DNA from: JBLHLB01 sp047618505
Lineage (GTDB): Bacteria; Planctomycetota; UBA1135; GCA-002686595
NCBI GenBank assembly: GCA_047618505.1
Contig: JBLHLB010000002.1
Span: forward strand, 1 to 59,749
Length of the DNA stretch: 59,749 nt
Reading direction: 5' to 3'
The position numbers and the translations under genes are program-made. The first letter of the stretch is position 1; every line of letters begins with the position of its first letter. The notes beneath the pieces are model-generated. The model had not been told where the DNA came from. It searched no databases and saw only the letters and a program-made list of their open reading frames with translations. This document shows, one piece after another, positions 11,730 to 20,698 of the stretch.

Positions 11730-12599
11730 CTACTGCTCCGGACCCTCGTCCGGAACGGGATCTTTGCTGGACTTGTGGTCCACGTCGATGACAGCTTCGA
11801 GAATCACATCTGCCTCCGTTTCTACCAACTCGCGGTGCCCGCCGGCCAGTTCCACTGCCAGGGGCAGGTAGATCCGAAAGGAAGTGCCGCGCCCGCGCTC
11901 GGAATCGACCAGGATGCGACCACCGTGCTCTTCGATGATGCGCTTGGTTGTGGCCAGTCCAAGCCCCGTGCCACCTTTCTTGTCGGACCAATATTCCTCG
12001 AAGCAATGCTCAAGGGATTCGGACTCCATGCCCACCCCCGTGTCGGTGATGCTCAGCTCCACATCGTTGCCAACGCGGCGCACCTGAACGATGAGTTGAC
12101 CCCCATCGAGCATGGCCTGTCGGGCGTTAACCAGGAGGTTCAGGACAGCCTGCTTGACCTGCACCTCGTCGGCCAACACCAGGGGCAGACCCACCGGCAG
12201 ATCGACGTAGTGGCGAATCTGGGCGCGTTCGTCCTCGGGCTCGACGAATTCAAGCAGTTCGCTGACAATGCGCGAGATGTCCTCGGGCTTGCGGTTGATC
12301 TCCGCCCCCCGGGCATAGTGCAGGAACTCATCCAGGATGTGGTCCAGGCGTGAAATCTCCCGCTGCATGGTGCGAATCCGGCGCAGAGACTTCTCCTCGC
12401 GAGGGGTCCGCTCGGGGCTCTCGGGATTACGCACACTGCCCGCACGCTCCCACTCTTCCTGGAGCAGCGCCAAGTTGATCGCCATGGTGGAGAGAGGGTT
12501 CTTGATCTCGTGCGCAAGGCCGTCAGCCAGGCGCACCAGAAACTGGACACGATTCTCCTCTGCCGCGGCTCCGGTCTCTCCCTCTCGTTTGCTGGTCAC
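11730..12599 (-). CDS. Two-component sensor histidine kinase (DHp-CA core, no sensor domain)
   Basis: This is an NtrB-like kinase with phospho-acceptor HEIKNPL (His30 from the GTG at 12599), then an N-box, G1 (DTGVGM) and G2 (GGTGLGLATT) ATP-binding motifs. The chosen GTG start gives 289 residues. An ATG at 12680 would add 27 residues, but that start codon would overlap the start of the divergent gene at 12679. There is no membrane segment and no PAS domain, so it is cytoplasmic and any signal must reach it another way. It ends 12 bases before the response-regulator start, forming a two-gene operon. The start remains uncertain. Confidence 0.9.
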   Translation of the reverse strand: MTSKREGETGAAAEENRVQFLVRLADGLAHEIKNPLSTMAINLALLQEEWERAGSVRNPESPERTPREEKSLRRIRTMQREISRLDHILDEFLHYARGAEINRKPEDISRIVSELLEFVEPEDERAQIRHYVDLPVGLPLVLADEVQVKQAVLNLLVNARQAMLDGGQLIVQVRRVGNDVELSITDTGVGMESESLEHCFEEYWSDKKGGTGLGLATTKRIIEEHGGRILVDSERGRGTSFRIYLPLAVELAGGHRELVETEADVILEAVIDVDHKSSKDPVPDEGPEQ

Positions 12600-12678
12600 G
12601 CGGATACAGTAGCAGGGGCCCAGAGGCGAGTGTACGGTGCCAGGGCAAACCTGCGCGATCTTCAGCTTCCCTTCATCC

Positions 12679-13818
12679 ATGACGACCACCGACCAGCCCG
12701 AGCCCAACGTCGAAATCGTGGGATTTCCCGAGGAGCGAGCCCCCCGCGTCCTACGCAAGCGGATCCAGGCTCTCCTGGAAGGGAGTCAAGTTATCGCGCT
12801 GCCCACGGAGACTGTCTACGGACTGGCCGTGCGGGCCGACGACCCCGTCGCCCTCGAGCGGCTACGGGAACTCAAGGGCCGCGCTGCCGAGCAACCTTTG
12901 ACTTGGCACGTCGGCTCGCGGGAAGTGGTGCAGGAATTCCAAGGCCTGATTCCCCTGGCCGCGCGACTGGCGGAGCGCTATTGGCCCGGTCCCCTGACCC
13001 TCGTCCTCAAGGGCGTTCCGAGTGGCCTTGCCCACGTGGCCCAAAGGGGTTGGGTCGGCGTGCGCCTGCCCGCACACCTGGGGACCTCAACCCTCTGCAA
13101 AGATTCCGAATTCCCCCTCGTTGCAACCAGTGCAAATCGGAGTGGCGAGCCCCCCGCAACGGATGCCGCCCAGGTGCTTGAGACCTTCCCGAGGGGTCTT
13201 GGTTTGATCTTGGACGGTGGACCTTGCCGGCTATCGGAGCCCTCGGGCGTCCTGCGGGTTGGGCCCGGCCACTTCGAACTCCTGCGCGAGGGACTGCTTC
13301 CCATTGAGGATCTACGGCGCACCGCGGGCCGGCGAATCGCCTTCGTTTGCACCGGAAACACCTGCCGCAGCCCCATGGCCGAAGGCATCGCTCGCCGCGT
13401 GCTAGAGAAACGACTGGGCCTGGTCGGCGACTCCGCCGTGGCCGATGCCAGCGCGACCCAGATCGCCGACTTCGGATTCCAGGTGTCCTCCATGGGCGTC
13501 TTCGCGGGGCCCGGCGCCCCCGTCTCCAGCCATTCGGTAGACGTCTTGGCCGAGGAAGGCATTGATATTTCGAGCCACACTTCGAGTCCGGCAATTCCGG
13601 AAGAAGTATTGGCTCTGGATGAAGTCTACGGATTGACGCGATCCCACGTGGATGCCCTGCGGTCCAACCTTCCCCCCGGAAAGGGCAAGCAGGTTCAGCT
13701 CCTGGATCCCGAAGGCCGCGACATCCCTGATCCGATCGGTGCACCGCGCAATGAATACGCTCGCACGCGCGATGCGATTCGTGCGGCTATCGAACGCCGC
13801 GCGCCCCAGTGGGCGTGA
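12679..13818 (+). CDS. Fused Sua5/TsaC threonylcarbamoyl-AMP synthase and low-molecular-weight protein phosphatase
   Basis: This is a 379-residue two-domain protein. Residues about 20-210 are a YrdC/Sua5 domain with ALPTETVYGLA, KGRAAEQPL, WPGPLTLVL and ATSANRSGE; such enzymes make L-threonylcarbamoyl-AMP for tRNA t6A37. Residues about 218-378 are a low-molecular-weight phosphatase with the P-loop CTGNTCRS (Cys224, Arg230) and a late DP pair for the general acid. In Bacillus the separate genes ywlC and ywlE, the latter an arginine phosphatase, are neighbours, so the fusion joins two partners known to co-occur. The alternative ATG at 12637 has no family sequence. The gene is divergent from the kinase gene. 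Confidence 0.93.
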   Translation: MTTTDQPEPNVEIVGFPEERAPRVLRKRIQALLEGSQVIALPTETVYGLAVRADDPVALERLRELKGRAAEQPLTWHVGSREVVQEFQGLIPLAARLAERYWPGPLTLVLKGVPSGLAHVAQRGWVGVRLPAHLGTSTLCKDSEFPLVATSANRSGEPPATDAAQVLETFPRGLGLILDGGPCRLSEPSGVLRVGPGHFELLREGLLPIEDLRRTAGRRIAFVCTGNTCRSPMAEGIARRVLEKRLGLVGDSAVADASATQIADFGFQVSSMGVFAGPGAPVSSHSVDVLAEEGIDISSHTSSPAIPEEVLALDEVYGLTRSHVDALRSNLPPGKGKQVQLLDPEGRDIPDPIGAPRNEYARTRDAIRAAIERRAPQWA

Positions 13819-13824
13819 ATTGAT

Positions 13825-13840
13825 CTAGGGCCGACCCTAG
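13825..13840. terminator. Palindromic hairpin between convergent genes
   Basis: CTAGGG-CCGA-CCCTAG is a perfect 6-bp stem in the 38-base gap between the converging fusion gene and the ptsN-like gene. It could serve both directions; there is no U-run on either side. Confidence 0.4.
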
Positions 13841-13856
13841 CCCCTAGCGCCGCTGA

Positions 13857-14315
13857 CTAGTCGCCCAAGGCGTCCCAGGCGACCGTATTCGAGGTCGCAC
13901 CGAAGAGGTCGTGGCGAATCTTTTCCTTACCAAGTCCGCGCGCCACGTCCGCCAGAGTGCGGATGTGCAACAACTTCTGGGATCGCGGAATCAGGAGCAG
14001 CACGATGATGCGCGTCGCGCTGGAGTCCACACTTTCAAAGGCTAACTCGTGCTCTTCCGGAATGATCGCCATGGTGGCCACGGCGTTCTCCAATCCATCC
14101 ACCGCTGCGTGTGGAATAGCCACACCGCGTTCCATCCCCGTAGACATGGAGCGCTCCCGCAGAAGCACAGCCTCATGGGCGTCAGCGAAGATCTCCTCCG
14201 GCACTCGCCCCCTCTCTCGCAGGGACGCCATCATCGAATCGATGGCGTTCCATTTGTCGAGGGGACGGAAGTCGACGAGCAAGTCGTCGGCTGAGAAGAG
14301 TTCCTGGAGGCGCAT
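13857..14315 (-). CDS. PTS EIIA (fructose/PtsN-type) domain protein
   Basis: This 152-residue single-domain protein matches the mannitol/fructose IIA fold. The phosphorylatable histidine sits in GVAIPHA (His69), after the MERG lead-in, and the C-terminal half reads LLLIPRSQKLLHIRTLADVARGL. PtsN-like proteins act as phosphorelay regulators of nitrogen, potassium or stress responses rather than sugar transporters. Here it follows the nhaA antiporter gene after 131 bases that include a hairpin, so a link to ion homeostasis is possible but unproven. No HPr or EI gene is in the window. Confidence 0.88.
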   Translation of the reverse strand: MRLQELFSADDLLVDFRPLDKWNAIDSMMASLRERGRVPEEIFADAHEAVLLRERSMSTGMERGVAIPHAAVDGLENAVATMAIIPEEHELAFESVDSSATRIIVLLLIPRSQKLLHIRTLADVARGLGKEKIRHDLFGATSNTVAWDALGD

Positions 14316-14398
14316 GAGCCAAAAAGGATACGCCCCTCCGGGAACTCCTCAAGCCAATCCGGGACGAAGAACGAGAATGAACGTCATCCGTGGAACGG

Positions 14399-14420
14399 CC
14401 GGGGGTCCTACGACCCCCGG
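14399..14420. terminator. Hairpin after nhaA
   Basis: CCGGGGGTC-CTAC-GACCCCCGG forms a 9-bp perfect stem with a 4-base loop, 27 bases past the nhaA stop codon. It lacks a U-tract on the minus strand. Confidence 0.5.
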
Positions 14421-14446
14421 GGATTATTGCCAGACCTGCTGTCCGA

Positions 14447-15694
14447 TCAGCTCTCGCGCATCTTCAGCATCTTGCCTAGGGGGATCGCCACGACGCCGAC
14501 GAAGCCGGAGAACAGGGCTCCCATCTTGGCTTGACCCAAGAGTTCCTCGTTCCCGGGGAAGGCCTGGGCGCAAACGAAGAGGGCAACGGTGAGGCCCAGG
14601 GCAGCGATAAAGCCGGCCATAGCCAGGTGCTTGAGACCCATGCGCGCCGGAAGGGGGAAGCCGAGCATTCTGGCGAGCAAACCGAGGAGCGTCACGCCTA
14701 GGGTTTTTCCGATCACCAGGGAGCCCAGGATGACCCAGGTCATGGTGCCGATACCCGCCAGCTCCACGCCTGCGTTCGCGAAGGCGAAGAAAAACAGCCC
14801 GAGGTCCACAAAGAGCTTCATGTCGTGCTCAAAGCAATGCAGGGGCGAGTGGTCCCCGTGATTGTGATGCTCCGCCGCAGCAGGGTTCTTCTGATCCACC
14901 TCATCCTCCTCAACGAAAAGCCCGGTGTCGCGCTTCGGCCCGGGCAGGAAGGGAACGATGAAGACCAAGGCCAGGGCCGGGTGCAGGTGGGCCATCATCA
15001 GGCCAGCCCAGGCCAGGGGCCCCGCCACGAAGATGTAGGGCTGCCACTTCTGGACCTGCAGCTTACGCAGGACAAAGGCCACCACCATGCCCAGGAGGAC
15101 AAGCAGCAGCATCTTGGGCTCGGCCGGGTAGGCCGGGTCTCCGTAGAAGATTGCGATGATGCCCAAGCCGATCGCGTCGTCAGCCACGGCCAGTAGCAAC
15201 AGGAAGTTCACGGCCGGGTGGCCGGGTCCAAAGACCCCGCGGGCAACGAGCCAAGCCAAGGCGATATCGGTCGCGGTGGGAACACCCCAACCGCGGTTGA
15301 CTTCGCTCATGGGCACATCACCGAAACTGCCCATACCCCCCAGGATCTTGACCAAGATGAAGAATACTGCGATGGGCCCGACGACTCCGCCAATGGTGGC
15401 GAAGAGCGGGTTGATCGCCTTACTCATCGGGTTCAAGGCTCCACCCGGCAGGATCGACTCGGTGATCTCCTTGGCTGCAATGCCAAAGAAGAAGACCATG
15501 AAGATGTCGTTCACCAGGAAGTGCAGGGTGAAATCGTGGCCGAAGACCTTCAGATCCTTGAAGGGCATGAAGTCCACGAAGTGGTGGTAGGTCTCCGGGC
15601 TAATGTTGGCGAAAACGAGTGCGGACAGGACTCCTGCGATCAAGGGGATCGAGAATTCCTGCAGGAAGTTGATGAAGCCTTTCTTCTTAGTCAC
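14447..15694 (-). CDS. nhaA: Na+/H+ antiporter NhaA
   Basis: This 415-residue protein of about 12 membrane segments exchanges sodium for protons to control internal pH and sodium. TATDIALAW (Asp143) and VADDAIGLG (Asp172, Asp173) correspond to the essential Asp133 and Asp163/Asp164 of E. coli NhaA. Start is GTG at 15694 (VTKKKGF); no clear Shine-Dalgarno sequence is visible. A cytoplasmic, charged, histidine-containing loop (about 255-285) is longer than in E. coli. It is divergent from the gsp cluster across a 590-base gap. Confidence 0.95.
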   Translation of the reverse strand: MTKKKGFINFLQEFSIPLIAGVLSALVFANISPETYHHFVDFMPFKDLKVFGHDFTLHFLVNDIFMVFFFGIAAKEITESILPGGALNPMSKAINPLFATIGGVVGPIAVFFILVKILGGMGSFGDVPMSEVNRGWGVPTATDIALAWLVARGVFGPGHPAVNFLLLLAVADDAIGLGIIAIFYGDPAYPAEPKMLLLVLLGMVVAFVLRKLQVQKWQPYIFVAGPLAWAGLMMAHLHPALALVFIVPFLPGPKRDTGLFVEEDEVDQKNPAAAEHHNHGDHSPLHCFEHDMKLFVDLGLFFFAFANAGVELAGIGTMTWVILGSLVIGKTLGVTLLGLLARMLGFPLPARMGLKHLAMAGFIAALGLTVALFVCAQAFPGNEELLGQAKMGALFSGFVGVVAIPLGKMLKMRES

Positions 15695-16284
15695 GGCGGG
15701 CGTTAGCGGTGCACGGGTCGAAATGGGACGCGATTGACGGGCCTACAAGGGCTACGGAAACGCAGCCCAGGGAGAATCATCCTGGAGTGGCCCAAGCTTG
15801 TATCCCCAGGGAGCATTCAGGACACGCTCCCGCGCTGGACACTCTCAGAGCGGGCCAGGGAGCGTGCTGTCGCCGACCAGGGGAGTTGGGGCTGCACTGT
15901 TGAGGGCGTGACCATAGCGCTAGGAATCGCCCAGTCCAACGACCACCGGGGTCGCATCTCAGCCTTGAACCTGGACCAAGTTCCGATCCGCCCCCCACCT
16001 GGATCCCAGGTAAGCCCCATCCGGCGGGAAGAAGAACCCCCCCCAGGTCGTCCCCTGGGACGTCTGCGGCGATTGACTCGCGCCTTTGGCCTTCCTACAG
16101 TTCGCCGAATCGAGCATTCCGCACGCTCCAAGTACTGACAGATCAATGAGATAGGTTTCTTTGGGGATTCCCCCCAGGGACGCTGCTCATGCGACTCCTC
16201 CGGCCGGCCACCCCGGTCGATCCCAGGGCCGTCGCAACCCACCCATACTCTATGGCTCAGCGCCTGACGCCGTTGAAGCACCCC
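15695..16284. other. Long intergenic region between nhaA and gspD
   Basis: No credible gene lies here. It contains a 9-base inverted repeat, CACGCTCCC / GGGAGCGTG (15823-15831 and 15858-15866), a GGGGATTCCCC palindrome just before position 16180, and one good promoter-like site at 16073. Starts further upstream than the one chosen for gspD (16189, 16252) fall in its last 100 bases. Confidence 0.5.
16073..16101 (+). promoter_or_regulatory. Sigma-70-like promoter for the gsp cluster
   Basis: TTGACT and TACAGT are separated by exactly 17 bases, upstream of gspD and on its strand. The -35 box matches consensus at 5 of 6 positions and the -10 box at 4 of 6. Confidence 0.45.
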
Positions 16285-18639
16285 ATGAAGGCCAGTTTCG
16301 CCCAACTCCGGGATCAAGCCCGGACCCTGCCCAAGGTCCTCCTCGCGTTGCTCACCGGCTTGCTGATTGCCAGTGCCCCGACGCTCTCCGCACAAAATGG
16401 CCAGGACGAGGCCGTCCCTGCCATCCAAGATGATGGGGACACCTACATCCTGAATTTCGCGGAAGAGGGCGAGGATCTCCTCAGCCTCGAGGAATTCGTG
16501 AAGCTCTGCCAGGAGGCCACGGGCCGCAACTTCACTTACACGAAGGATACGGCACTCCTGCTACAGCAGGCCAACGTGATCATGTTCGGGAGCAAGCGAG
16601 TCCCGAAGAGTGACTTTTACAACTTCTTCCAGATCCAGATGTTCATCAATGAATTCGTCTGTGTCTCCGTGGGTCCGCCCCACATTGAAGTCATTCTGAT
16701 CCAGAGCCTCAGCAATGGGCGCGGGGCATCCGGCCTACGCTCCAAGGCGGTCTACGTCGACCCCCGCAAACTGGAGGAGTACGCCGACTCCCCCGCCACT
16801 CTAATCACCACGGTTCTCAACCTGCCGAACACGGACGTGCGTCAGCTCTCGACGTCCTTACGCAGCTTGATGACGGACACGAACACCCAAAACCTGATCT
16901 CGGCGGGGATGAACTCAGTCATCCTCCAGGGCTTTGGAAGTCAGGTGGTGTCCCTGGCACGGCTGCTCGAGCTGGTGGACCAGGAATCGCGCACGGTGGA
17001 TGCGGAGAGACCTGTCTTCACCGTCATTCCCCTGGCCTATGCAGCCCCCCAGGATGTCGCCGACCTGATCGAACAGTTGCTTGAGGCCCAGAGTAGTTCC
17101 AATCAGAACGCCGGCCGCCGCAACACCCCCGGTGATGCTGGGGGTAATGCAGGGCTCCTGGGTTCCAGCGATGTGGAGCCCAAGATCCTGGTGGACGGAC
17201 GCACGAGTTCGCTCCTGGTCATGGCCTCCGAGGACGAGATGCCCCTGATTCAGGATCTGATCGCTCAGCTAGACGTCGATGTGCTCGAACCCGAGCGCAA
17301 CTTCCATGTCTACCTCCTGCAGAACGTCAACGCTGACGATCTGGCTGAGGTTCTTGACCGCTTCCTTTCCGATGCCGAGCGCCTGACGAGTGACGGCGGA
17401 GTTGGCGGTCGAGCTGGCGGCGGTGCTGCCGGCGGTACCGGCAGCGCACGGACGTCCAACGAAGTCATCGTCGTGCCGGACCCCTCGGCCAACGCCCTTC
17501 TGATCGCCGCCAACAAGACGCGCTACGAAGAGGTCTTGGACCTGATTCAGCACCTCGATCGTCGCCAAGACCAGGTCCTGATTGAGACGGCCCTGATCGA
17601 ATTGACCGGCACTGACTTCAGGGACATCGGCTTCGAATGGGCCTTCGCCGACGTCACTGGCGACGGAGGCTTCGGCCTGACTAACTTCGGGCTCTCCACC
17701 TTGACGGACTCCGACGGAGATGGGATCCAAGACCTGCGCGTGCCCCTGGCCGGGCAGGGCATCACCGGCGGTATTCTCTCCGGTGACGACGTCAACATCC
17801 CCTTCCTGGTCTCGGCCCTTGAGAGCGAAGAAAGCGCCAACGTTCTGAACGTGCCCTCGGTCCTCGTCAACAACAACGGCAACGCCAGGGTCATCACGCT
17901 GGACGAACAGCCGACGACAACCATCACCCAATCCGGTGGAGTTGGCGGGCAGACCCAGGAAAACTTCCGCGACTTCGAAGAGGCGGGCATCACGCTCGAA
18001 ATTTCTCCTTCGATCTCCGCCTCGCGATACCTACGCCTCGAACTCTCCTTGGTCGTTTCGACCTTCGTGGGACAGAACTCGGGCAACACGTCGATCCCCT
18101 CCCCGCGGATCACGCGGGAGATTCGCACAACGGTCAACATCCCCGATGGCTACACGATGGTCATCGGCGGAATCATCACGGATAACGCGACCGAGACCAG
18201 CCAGGGGATCCCTTGGATTCGCAGCATCCCGCTCCTCGGAGCGCTCTTCGGCCGCGAAGCCTCTCAGAACAATCGCACCACCCTGTATTTCTTCGTGACG
18301 CCGCACATCCTGCGGGATGCGGATTTCGCCGACCTGGCGGAGCTCTCCTACGAAGCCAAGGTCGAAGCAGCGAAGATCATCGGAATGGACCGTGTGCAGA
18401 TCGTCGATCCGGGCTTCGGCCTGGACGAGGCGGCGGACATCTACGAGCCCTTCCAGGTGCCTCTCTACCAAAGCCCCGAGCGCGGCGAAGGCCTTGACCT
18501 CGGCCGCTGGGACTTGGATCCCCACGAAGTTCAGGAACGATTGCGCTCCGGGCGGGATGAAGCCGAAGAGGTCGAAGAGACCCCTGCGGAACCGGCGGTC
18601 GAAGCCACAGGCATCGACCCCGATGGGTCCGGCCACTAG
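16285..18639 (+). CDS. gspD: Type II secretion system secretin GspD
   Basis: This 784-residue outer-membrane secretin starts at ATG 16285, which places a signal peptide at the N-terminus (hydrophobic core VLLALLTGLLIASAPTLSA). ATGs at 16252 and 16189 are possible alternatives but bury the signal. An N0-like domain (about 55-125) and repeated N-domains (about 140-440, with the FHVYLLQNVNADDLAEVL type fold) precede the C-terminal secretin domain (about 520-700), which includes VPSVLVNNNGNARV and GYTMVIGGIITD. A calcium-site-like DSDGDGIQD lies at 475-483. An acidic tail follows the secretin domain. It would form the outer-membrane pore for the pseudopilus encoded downstream. Confidence 0.94.
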   Translation: MKASFAQLRDQARTLPKVLLALLTGLLIASAPTLSAQNGQDEAVPAIQDDGDTYILNFAEEGEDLLSLEEFVKLCQEATGRNFTYTKDTALLLQQANVIMFGSKRVPKSDFYNFFQIQMFINEFVCVSVGPPHIEVILIQSLSNGRGASGLRSKAVYVDPRKLEEYADSPATLITTVLNLPNTDVRQLSTSLRSLMTDTNTQNLISAGMNSVILQGFGSQVVSLARLLELVDQESRTVDAERPVFTVIPLAYAAPQDVADLIEQLLEAQSSSNQNAGRRNTPGDAGGNAGLLGSSDVEPKILVDGRTSSLLVMASEDEMPLIQDLIAQLDVDVLEPERNFHVYLLQNVNADDLAEVLDRFLSDAERLTSDGGVGGRAGGGAAGGTGSARTSNEVIVVPDPSANALLIAANKTRYEEVLDLIQHLDRRQDQVLIETALIELTGTDFRDIGFEWAFADVTGDGGFGLTNFGLSTLTDSDGDGIQDLRVPLAGQGITGGILSGDDVNIPFLVSALESEESANVLNVPSVLVNNNGNARVITLDEQPTTTITQSGGVGGQTQENFRDFEEAGITLEISPSISASRYLRLELSLVVSTFVGQNSGNTSIPSPRITREIRTTVNIPDGYTMVIGGIITDNATETSQGIPWIRSIPLLGALFGREASQNNRTTLYFFVTPHILRDADFADLAELSYEAKVEAAKIIGMDRVQIVDPGFGLDEAADIYEPFQVPLYQSPERGEGLDLGRWDLDPHEVQERLRSGRDEAEEVEETPAEPAVEATGIDPDGSGH

Positions 18640-18663
18640 TCCCGGCCCCCGATCCAAATCAGC

Positions 18664-18689
18664 ACAGGTGAGCTCCAGGGCTCACCTGT
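18664..18689 (+). terminator. Hairpin after gspD
   Basis: ACAGGTGAGC-TCCAGG-GCTCACCTGT is a perfect 10-bp stem with a 6-base loop, followed by CTTTGACTT. It may partially terminate or stabilise the gspD transcript ahead of gspE. Confidence 0.55.
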
Positions 18690-18746
18690 CTTTGACTTCC
18701 CGCGGCTTGACCTAGTCGCCGCACCTTCTCCGCCCCACCGCCGACG

Positions 18747-20453
18747 ATGACTGCCCTAGCTGAACTCCTGATCGAAAAAGGCCTAACCCGGGTGCGCCTA
18801 GAGGAATGCCGACGCATCGCCGCCACCTCCGGGGACTCCCTTGACCGCGCCATCATCAAGAAGGAGTACCTGGCCGAGGAGCTGTTGCTCGAGGCCTATG
18901 CCCAGCACCTGGGCTACGAATTCGTGGCCAAGCTCGACGGGGTGCGCGTGCCAACGGACTTCGTGAACCGGATCCCGGTCCAGTTCACGCGCAACTACAA
19001 CTTGATTGCCCTTGGGGAACAGGACGACGGTGTCCTACGCGTCGCCACCTGTACGCCCCTGGAAGCCCAGCCCATGGACGACCTGTCGGCGCTCCTGGGT
19101 CGAGATATCGAGCCCGTCTTGGCCCCGCGAATCGAGATCACAACACTGATCGCCCGGGCCTATCGCCACAAGGCCGACGGCGTTGATGAAGCCCTTGAGG
19201 GCATCGAAGAGGACGCGGACATCGCTGGCTTGGCCGAGAAGCTTGATGACGCCGAAGACGTCCTGGACGTCTCGAACAAGGCGCCGATTATCAAGCTGGT
19301 CAACACGCTCCTGTTCCAGGGGCTGAAGATGCGCGCTTCCGATATTCACTTCCACGCCTACCCGGATCGCACCCAGATCCGCTTCCGCATCGATGGCATC
19401 CTCTACGACATGGATTCCATCCCGGCCAAGGCCCACGACGCCATCGTCAGTCGGGTTAAGGTTATGGGCAAGATGGACATCGCCGAGCGCCGCCTGCCCC
19501 AGGATGGTCGCGCCACAATCCGCATCGGTGACGGCGAAGTCGACGTTCGGATCAGTTCGGTTCCGACCACCAATGGCGAGCGCATCGTGATGCGTCTGCT
19601 TGACAAGTCAGCCAAGGTGTACACCCTCGACGAGATTGGCCTGACGGATGCGAATAAGGAGCTACTGAGCAGCTACGTCGACTACAGCCACGGCATCGTC
19701 CTGGTGACGGGTCCCACGGGATCGGGAAAGTCGACCACGCTCTACGCCTGCGTCAGTCAAATCGACGTGACGAAGAAGAACGTCCTGACGATCGAAGACC
19801 CGGTCGAATACTCCCTGCCCGGCGTCAGCCAGGTCCAGGTCAACAACAAGAAGGGGCTAACATTCTCCAAGGGCCTACGCTCCTTCCTGCGCCAGGATCC
19901 GGACGTGATGATGGTCGGTGAGATTCGCGATCTGGAGACCGCCGAGGTTTCCATTCGTGCTGCGCTGACAGGTCACCTGGTCTTCTCCACGGTCCACACG
20001 AACGACTCCGCCAGCACCATCACGCGGATGGTTGACCAGGGCGTTGAGCCCTATCTGGTGGCTAGTTCAATCATCCTCGTGGTGGCCCAGCGACTGGTGC
20101 GGACAGTCTGCAAGACCTGCACGGTGACTCGCCCGATCACGCCGGAGTGGGACGTCAAGCTGCGCAAGATTGGCATCACCGCCGACGAGCTCGACGGCGA
20201 GATCGTATACGGCGAAGGCTGTGACGAGTGCTTCCACAGTGGCTACTCCGGCCGGACTGCCATCTACGAATTCATGCCCATCGACGAGGACATTCGCACT
20301 CAGATCATGGAGGGTGTCAGTGCGACGAGAATCAAGCGCACCGCCATTGAGAAAGGCATGCTGACCCTGCGCATGGACGGTCAATCCAAGGTCCGGGCGA
20401 GGGAAACCACGCCCGATGAGATTCTGCGCGTAACGCAGATGGACATGGGATAA
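18747..20453 (+). CDS. gspE: Type II secretion ATPase GspE
   Basis: This 568-residue assembly ATPase has an N-terminal GspE/MshE-type domain (about 1-150), then the catalytic domain. Walker A is GPTGSGKST (322-330), the Asp box is LTIEDPVEYSL, Walker B is VMMVGEIRDLETAE and the His box is GHLVFSTVHTND. Two cysteine pairs (CKTC and CDEC, with an HSGYSGR segment after) form the zinc-binding C-domain typical of GspE. It powers pseudopilus assembly at the inner membrane through GspF. The gene starts 107 bases after gspD. Confidence 0.97.
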   Translation: MTALAELLIEKGLTRVRLEECRRIAATSGDSLDRAIIKKEYLAEELLLEAYAQHLGYEFVAKLDGVRVPTDFVNRIPVQFTRNYNLIALGEQDDGVLRVATCTPLEAQPMDDLSALLGRDIEPVLAPRIEITTLIARAYRHKADGVDEALEGIEEDADIAGLAEKLDDAEDVLDVSNKAPIIKLVNTLLFQGLKMRASDIHFHAYPDRTQIRFRIDGILYDMDSIPAKAHDAIVSRVKVMGKMDIAERRLPQDGRATIRIGDGEVDVRISSVPTTNGERIVMRLLDKSAKVYTLDEIGLTDANKELLSSYVDYSHGIVLVTGPTGSGKSTTLYACVSQIDVTKKNVLTIEDPVEYSLPGVSQVQVNNKKGLTFSKGLRSFLRQDPDVMMVGEIRDLETAEVSIRAALTGHLVFSTVHTNDSASTITRMVDQGVEPYLVASSIILVVAQRLVRTVCKTCTVTRPITPEWDVKLRKIGITADELDGEIVYGEGCDECFHSGYSGRTAIYEFMPIDEDIRTQIMEGVSATRIKRTAIEKGMLTLRMDGQSKVRARETTPDEILRVTQMDMG

Positions 20454-20698
20454 TGGGCGGCGCCAGACATCCCATGCTAGCGCCGGCGGGCCGCCGCCAG
20501 TCGGCGCCGCAGCTGCTCCTGAGTCTTCTGTCGAAACGCCTGACAGCGCCGAGGCAACCGGACTGTGCTTCCCTGGGAACTTGGCTTGGGGGATCGGGGA
20601 CTGAAGGGTCCCCTTCTTCCGGGTCTCAGCCATTGGCTTCGATGTCGTTGGTCGATTCTTCTTTCATCCCCTTGGCTTCTGTCTGCAGCGTGTGATTC
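20454..20698. other. Gap between gspE and gspF
   Basis: This 245-base interval breaks an otherwise compact cluster. A hairpin GGGGAC-TGAAGG-GTCCCC at 20596-20613 is followed by TTCTTCC and looks like a weak intrinsic terminator or attenuator. GC-rich inverted GGCGCC segments lie at its start. A short reading frame across it has no recognisable protein features. Confidence 0.45.

Noticed and set aside
15734..16138. 134-residue plus-strand frame upstream of gspD
   Set aside because: Arg/Pro/Gly-rich composition typical of non-coding GC-rich DNA; it covers the best promoter-like site and has no Shine-Dalgarno sequence.
17269..17931. 220-residue minus-strand frame inside gspD
   Set aside because: Antisense shadow of a conserved secretin; no recognisable domain.
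20453..20695. 80-residue frame starting in the gspE stop (TAATG)
   Set aside because: The overlap looks suggestive, but the sequence has no family features and spans a terminator-like hairpin; it is not needed by any known gsp order.
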